A stretch of 46,750 nucleotides of DNA. It comes from Acidobacteria bacterium 28-9 (lineage in GTDB: Bacteria; Acidobacteriota; Blastocatellia; Pyrinomonadales; Pyrinomonadaceae). Positions 43,652 through 46,750 of this stretch are shown here, in pieces. The notes under the pieces were generated by a model. That model did not search any database, had not been told where the DNA came from, and saw only the letters and a list, made by a program, of their open reading frames with translations. A program made the position numbers and the translations under genes. Numbering within the stretch: position 1 is the first letter of the stretch; each line of letters begins with the position of its first letter. The DNA lies in assembly GCA_002050355.1 (NCBI GenBank), contig MWYY01000011.1, forward strand, positions 1-46,750. The letters are read 5' to 3'.

Positions 43652-45589
43652 TTAGAATCGAAATCCTAACAGATTCCAATAATAGAAAAACGGTATCATC
43701 AGCAATCCGGCAAAAGCTACAATACTGAAGTAGATTCGTCGCGCCATAGACCAGTAATCTTGTTTCCACGATTTGAAGGCGAAAATCGGCAATGTTAAGC
43801 CAAGCAATGCCGCAAGCTGAAGTATACTTAGAGAGACATAAAGCGCGGATTCTATTTTGTAAGGGCGCAATTCGGGGTCGCCTACGAAATACCAGACAAG
43901 GGCAAGCACGGGACTAAGGATGACACACACGCTCGCCAAAAAAGCCATTCGCCAAGCCAGACGCGCCGGACGAGAAATCGAAGGTTCGCTATGCCTCGCT
44001 TTACGGAAAAAGCGGAGAATGAAACCGACGAGCGAAACGAAACAGAAGGACAGAAACAGGAAGAAGCCCGTCACCGCTAAGACTGCGTGAAGCGTGCCGC
44101 TTTCATACCACTTCAAACGGTCAAAACCTATCGGGTCAACTATCGAACCGCTCATCTGCATACGGTTAATGCTGCCGCTCGCGTCCACTCCGAATGCGAA
44201 ATAAAAACCGTCCTCCGACCTGAAAAGCATCGGCTCTACTTCGACAATCCGAAAACTCTTTGCTCCAAGCGGCGGCAAACTGACGGTTAGCGTTCCGTCG
44301 CCGTTTGCGCTTACCCGCGTGTCTGCTCCCATATAGGCGAGCGTTTCGATTGTCGTGCGCGGAAAAAGATTAGGGCGATACAAACCCGTAAACCGTTCGG
44401 CGCGTTGCGTAAAATCCGGCGGCGGCGCGGGAAGCGAGTAGGCTTGCGCGGCTGGAAAGTAATGGTCAAGAAACGCCTGCATAAACTTTCTTCGCAAATC
44501 CTGATACGCGCCGCCCTGTCTGGCTGATAACACCATGTAAAAGCCGACGTTTTCTTCGGGCAGCAGGCAAAGCAACGATTGATGTCCGCTCAAGCCCGTG
44601 TGGAAAAGCACGCGCCTGCCGTTTGTATAATTTTCAAAGAAGCCGTAAGCGATGCCCGGCATTTGTGCGTGTCCCGTAAAATGTTGGCGGTGCATTTCAC
44701 GCACAGTTTCTTCGGAAAGAATACGCGCATCGCCAAATTTGCCGCCGTTGAGATGCGCGGCGATAAAGCGTCCCATATCGGAGATGGGGGTAATCATCGA
44801 ACCCGAAGGATACAGAAGCATCGCGCTGCTGTCCGCGCCGGAAGGAACGACATCGGGAGCGAGATGCGCCGGATAAGGTTGACGGAAACTCGAACGAGTC
44901 ATACCGAGCGGCTGAAAGATGTTGCGCTCAACGTATTCTTCAAAAGAAAGACCGGAAATCGCTTCAACCAAATGTCCCGCCAGAGCCATTCCGGTATTCG
45001 AGTAAGCGATTTGCTCTCCGGGCGGGCGAATCCGACGCGGAACGTGCGCGGTGAAATAATCTCCGAGCGAAACGAGTCGGTCTGCGCCCGGCACGGTGTT
45101 GCCGAAAAGCCTGTCTTCGATGCCGCTCGTATGTGTTAGCAGATGACGGGCGGTAATAGGCGCGGAATAATTGTTCGCCAATTGAAAGCGTGTCAGATAT
45201 GTATTGATGTCCGCGTCAAGGTTAAGTTTGCCTTGTTCAACAAGTTGCATTAGGGCGGTAGCTGTCACCAGCTTGGAGACGGAAGCGGCACGGAAAAGAG
45301 TTTGTTCGGGCGATACCGTCACATTACCTTCATCGTTAGCCTGTCCATAACCTTTTTGGAAGAAAATACCGCCATCCTTTACGACAACTAGCCCAAGACT
45401 CGGCATTCGTGAACTATCAGTCTGTTCGGCAAGAAAGCTATTGACCCAAAATTCAAACTCGTTTGCATCAGCCAACCGCCCGCTTTCATCTCTCATTGTC
45501 TGAACGCCAGTTTGCGACTTAGTATCTCGTCCCGCAAGAAAAGCAACTGTGATTAAACTAAAAATACAGATTGTTATTACTCGCCTCAT
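43652..45589 (-). CDS. Exported serine hydrolase, beta-lactamase class C/S12 family, with membrane segments (cassette gene)
   Basis: A 645-residue protein. A signal peptide is followed by an S12 domain with all three motifs: SVSKLVTATALMQ (SxxK, about residue 100), YSNTGMALAG (YxN), and FHTGLSGHQS (HxG, where beta-lactamases have KTG). A beta-rich linker of about 100 residues follows, and the C-terminus has several hydrophobic segments (AVLAVTGFFLFLSFCFVS and later ones) anchoring it in the membrane. The family includes peptidases, esterases and penicillin-binding proteins, so beta-lactam hydrolysis cannot be claimed. Confidence 0.88.
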   Translation of the reverse strand: MRRVITICIFSLITVAFLAGRDTKSQTGVQTMRDESGRLADANEFEFWVNSFLAEQTDSSRMPSLGLVVVKDGGIFFQKGYGQANDEGNVTVSPEQTLFRAASVSKLVTATALMQLVEQGKLNLDADINTYLTRFQLANNYSAPITARHLLTHTSGIEDRLFGNTVPGADRLVSLGDYFTAHVPRRIRPPGEQIAYSNTGMALAGHLVEAISGLSFEEYVERNIFQPLGMTRSSFRQPYPAHLAPDVVPSGADSSAMLLYPSGSMITPISDMGRFIAAHLNGGKFGDARILSEETVREMHRQHFTGHAQMPGIAYGFFENYTNGRRVLFHTGLSGHQSLLCLLPEENVGFYMVLSARQGGAYQDLRRKFMQAFLDHYFPAAQAYSLPAPPPDFTQRAERFTGLYRPNLFPRTTIETLAYMGADTRVSANGDGTLTVSLPPLGAKSFRIVEVEPMLFRSEDGFYFAFGVDASGSINRMQMSGSIVDPIGFDRLKWYESGTLHAVLAVTGFFLFLSFCFVSLVGFILRFFRKARHSEPSISRPARLAWRMAFLASVCVILSPVLALVWYFVGDPELRPYKIESALYVSLSILQLAALLGLTLPIFAFKSWKQDYWSMARRIYFSIVAFAGLLMIPFFYYWNLLGFRF

Positions 45590-45696
45590 GCGCTCATCCT
45601 TGTAGGTTACTAACGGACTTCGGTTTCATCTTAAAGAACTTTATATTACAAAGTCAACACAAACCTTTCATCTTTAACGAAATGTGGAGAGTAGCC

Positions 45697-45809
45697 GCCC
45701 AACGATTGAGTTGACGCGGGCGAAACCGCCAATACGCAACTTTGAGTTAAGCGAGCGACGTTTTTAAGAAGATAGCTGTTTCGCCTTCGCGTCCAATGAT
45801 TTGTTGGGC
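45697..45809 (-). other. attC site H (downstream of the Coq4-like gene)
   Basis: GCCCAAC outer box, AAATC, ATTGGACG inner box, GCGAAGGCGAAACAGC stem; arm GGTTTCGCCCGCGTC, spacer, core GTTGGGC. 113 bp. Confidence 0.9.
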
Positions 45810-45831
45810 GGCGGCGGTTGGCAGACGCGCA

Positions 45832-46419
45832 TCATCCTAATAACCACCAACCACATATCAGTATCAGAATTAAGGGCGCGATTACTATTCCAATGATGGC
45901 AAGTAACGTCGCAAGGCTAATGAGCGACCAAAGGATGAAAGCTGCCTTGTCAGCGAATGATGCCGGACGGAGCGGTTCGTCCAATTTGAGCTTTTGGCGA
46001 AGGTCGCCGACACTGGATGAGAGAAGTTCATCGTTAAAAGGCAGATGATACAGATTGGCACTTTGCCTTCCCCTGAGAAAGGCTTTGTAAACACCTTTCG
46101 GATTGATAACAAGTCCCCACGCAAAACCCGATAAGTTTAGAAGCCATGCCGCCAAGCTTCGCGTGCATCCGGTCGCAACTTCCCACGCCCCGATTTCAGT
46201 CTCGCCCGATAATGAAGTGCCATATTTGGTGAGGATATGATGAAGGTCATGGTATTTTACGACCTTCACTCTGCCGTTGGTGTTCGGAAAGTAAAAACGC
46301 AGCAGCCCGTATTCTACTTTGACCCATCTATCATCGTATCCGCCCCAGCCAAAGTTATTAACGGCAAAGTATTTCGCGCGAGCATCACGCAGAGTTAGCT
46401 CTGGACTATAGGCGGTCAT
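45832..46419 (-). CDS. Coq4-like protein (cassette gene)
   Basis: A 195-residue protein with VVKYHDLHHILTKYGTSLSG followed by ETEIGAWEVATG. This gives HDxxH-x11-E, the zinc motif of Coq4, a protein of ubiquinone assembly that was recently tied to ring decarboxylation in eukaryotes. The C-terminus has two membrane-spanning stretches (FILWSLISLATLLAIIGIVI and the final Leu/Ile-rich segment). The presence of menaquinone rather than ubiquinone genes in the window makes its role open. A methyltransferase gene lies 29 bp upstream on the same strand with no attC between. Confidence 0.72.
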   Translation of the reverse strand: MTAYSPELTLRDARAKYFAVNNFGWGGYDDRWVKVEYGLLRFYFPNTNGRVKVVKYHDLHHILTKYGTSLSGETEIGAWEVATGCTRSLAAWLLNLSGFAWGLVINPKGVYKAFLRGRQSANLYHLPFNDELLSSSVGDLRQKLKLDEPLRPASFADKAAFILWSLISLATLLAIIGIVIAPLILILICGWWLLG

Positions 46420-46448
46420 CTTCTTTTCTCCTGATTATTTTCTCCTGA

Positions 46449-46750
46449 TTAGCGTTTCCTCGCGCGACAAATGTAGTATGTGCCAAACTGCGCTTCCTCA
46501 TAATCAACATCGTCGGTCAATTCCCGAAGCTCATCCCAAGGGCGAACATCTGGATTTCCAAGCACCGTCAACCTGCTTGTCCACACGACGAACGGATGAA
46601 GCAGCTTGCCGAGAATGCCGGATGGAAGTTTAGCGTCCATGATGACAAGGCAGCCGCCCGGACGCAACTGATTCCAAGCGTGGCGCAGCGCATCCCTGTG
46701 ATGAGGAATGACAGCATACGAAAGACTGAAGATTGCGCCATCAACAGGTT
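46449..46750 (-). CDS. Class I methyltransferase, C-terminal part, continues past the window
   Basis: The frame enters from the right edge with DGAIFSLSYAVIPHHRDALR and continues HAWNQLRPGGCLVIMDAKLP, the post-SAM strands of UbiE-like methyltransferases. The end is QFGTYYICRARKR. The SAM-binding N-terminus lies outside. An internal Met at 46667 is not the start. It is coupled to the Coq4-like gene and probably shares its cassette. Confidence 0.75.
   Translation of the reverse strand, partial: PVDGAIFSLSYAVIPHHRDALRHAWNQLRPGGCLVIMDAKLPSGILGKLLHPFVVWTSRLTVLGNPDVRPWDELRELTDDVDYEEAQFGTYYICRARKR

Overview
The window looks like a chromosomal segment of a free-living Gram-negative-type bacterium, most likely an Acidobacteriota of the Blastocatellia type. 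This is inferred from gene content and style: futalosine-pathway menaquinone genes (mqnE, mqnP), an rplU-rpmA-obgE-nadD-rsfS-rlmH-dksA-like-comF housekeeping run, many small secreted proteins, FG-GAP/VCBS repeats, and moderate GC with short A/T-rich intergenic repeats. No rRNA or complete tRNA is present.

Region 1 (1-8.6 kb) holds a decayed RDD-family gene, a UDP-glucuronate-type epimerase, a lipid-A-type acyltransferase, mqnE, a RelE-like toxin-antitoxin pair, a secreted-protein gene with an in-frame TGA, a hicAB pair whose hicA is frameshifted and overlaps the stop of mqnP, a DUF2227-like membrane protein and a nucleotide-sugar dehydrogenase. Region 2 (8.6-11.5 kb) is unusual. It has a rhodanese-like exported protein whose reading frame continues through a TGA in a CxU motif with a bacterial-SECIS-like hairpin behind it, so it is a candidate selenoprotein. 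It also has an exact 858-bp tandem duplication that joins this protein's signal peptide in frame to the phosphoribosyltransferase half of PurF. Region 3 (11.7-22 kb) holds a secreted protein, fahA with a conserved-looking partner of unknown function, the housekeeping run, and a PQQ-type sugar dehydrogenase with six VCBS-like repeats.

Region 4 (22-26 kb) contains small secreted proteins flanked by a palindromic repeat family, a TPR/TonB-C protein, and a broken cassette end carrying half of an attC site. Region 5 (about 26-31.1 kb) is an AT-rich integrative element: a primase-helicase, a small helix-turn-helix protein and a tyrosine integrase next to two partial copies of the 3' half of tRNA-Asn. 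Region 6 starts with a sigma-factor-like gene that is cut off at 32.64 kb, exactly where an integron-like array begins.

Region 7 (32.64 kb to the window end) is an array of gene cassettes, all on the minus strand. Eight attC sites, mostly 112-117 bp, separate a TraB/GumN-like protein, a GNAT, a frameshifted hydrolase, a PDZ aspartic protease, an M1-like peptidase with an AraC regulator, an ANT(6)-like nucleotidyltransferase, a methyltransferase, an S33 hydrolase, an S12 serine hydrolase, and a Coq4-like protein with a methyltransferase. In five of five testable cassettes the 7-bp core at the upstream junction is the exact reverse complement of the outer box of that cassette's own attC. This is what site-specific integron recombination predicts. 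No integron integrase is in the window; from array polarity, attI and intI would lie to the right.
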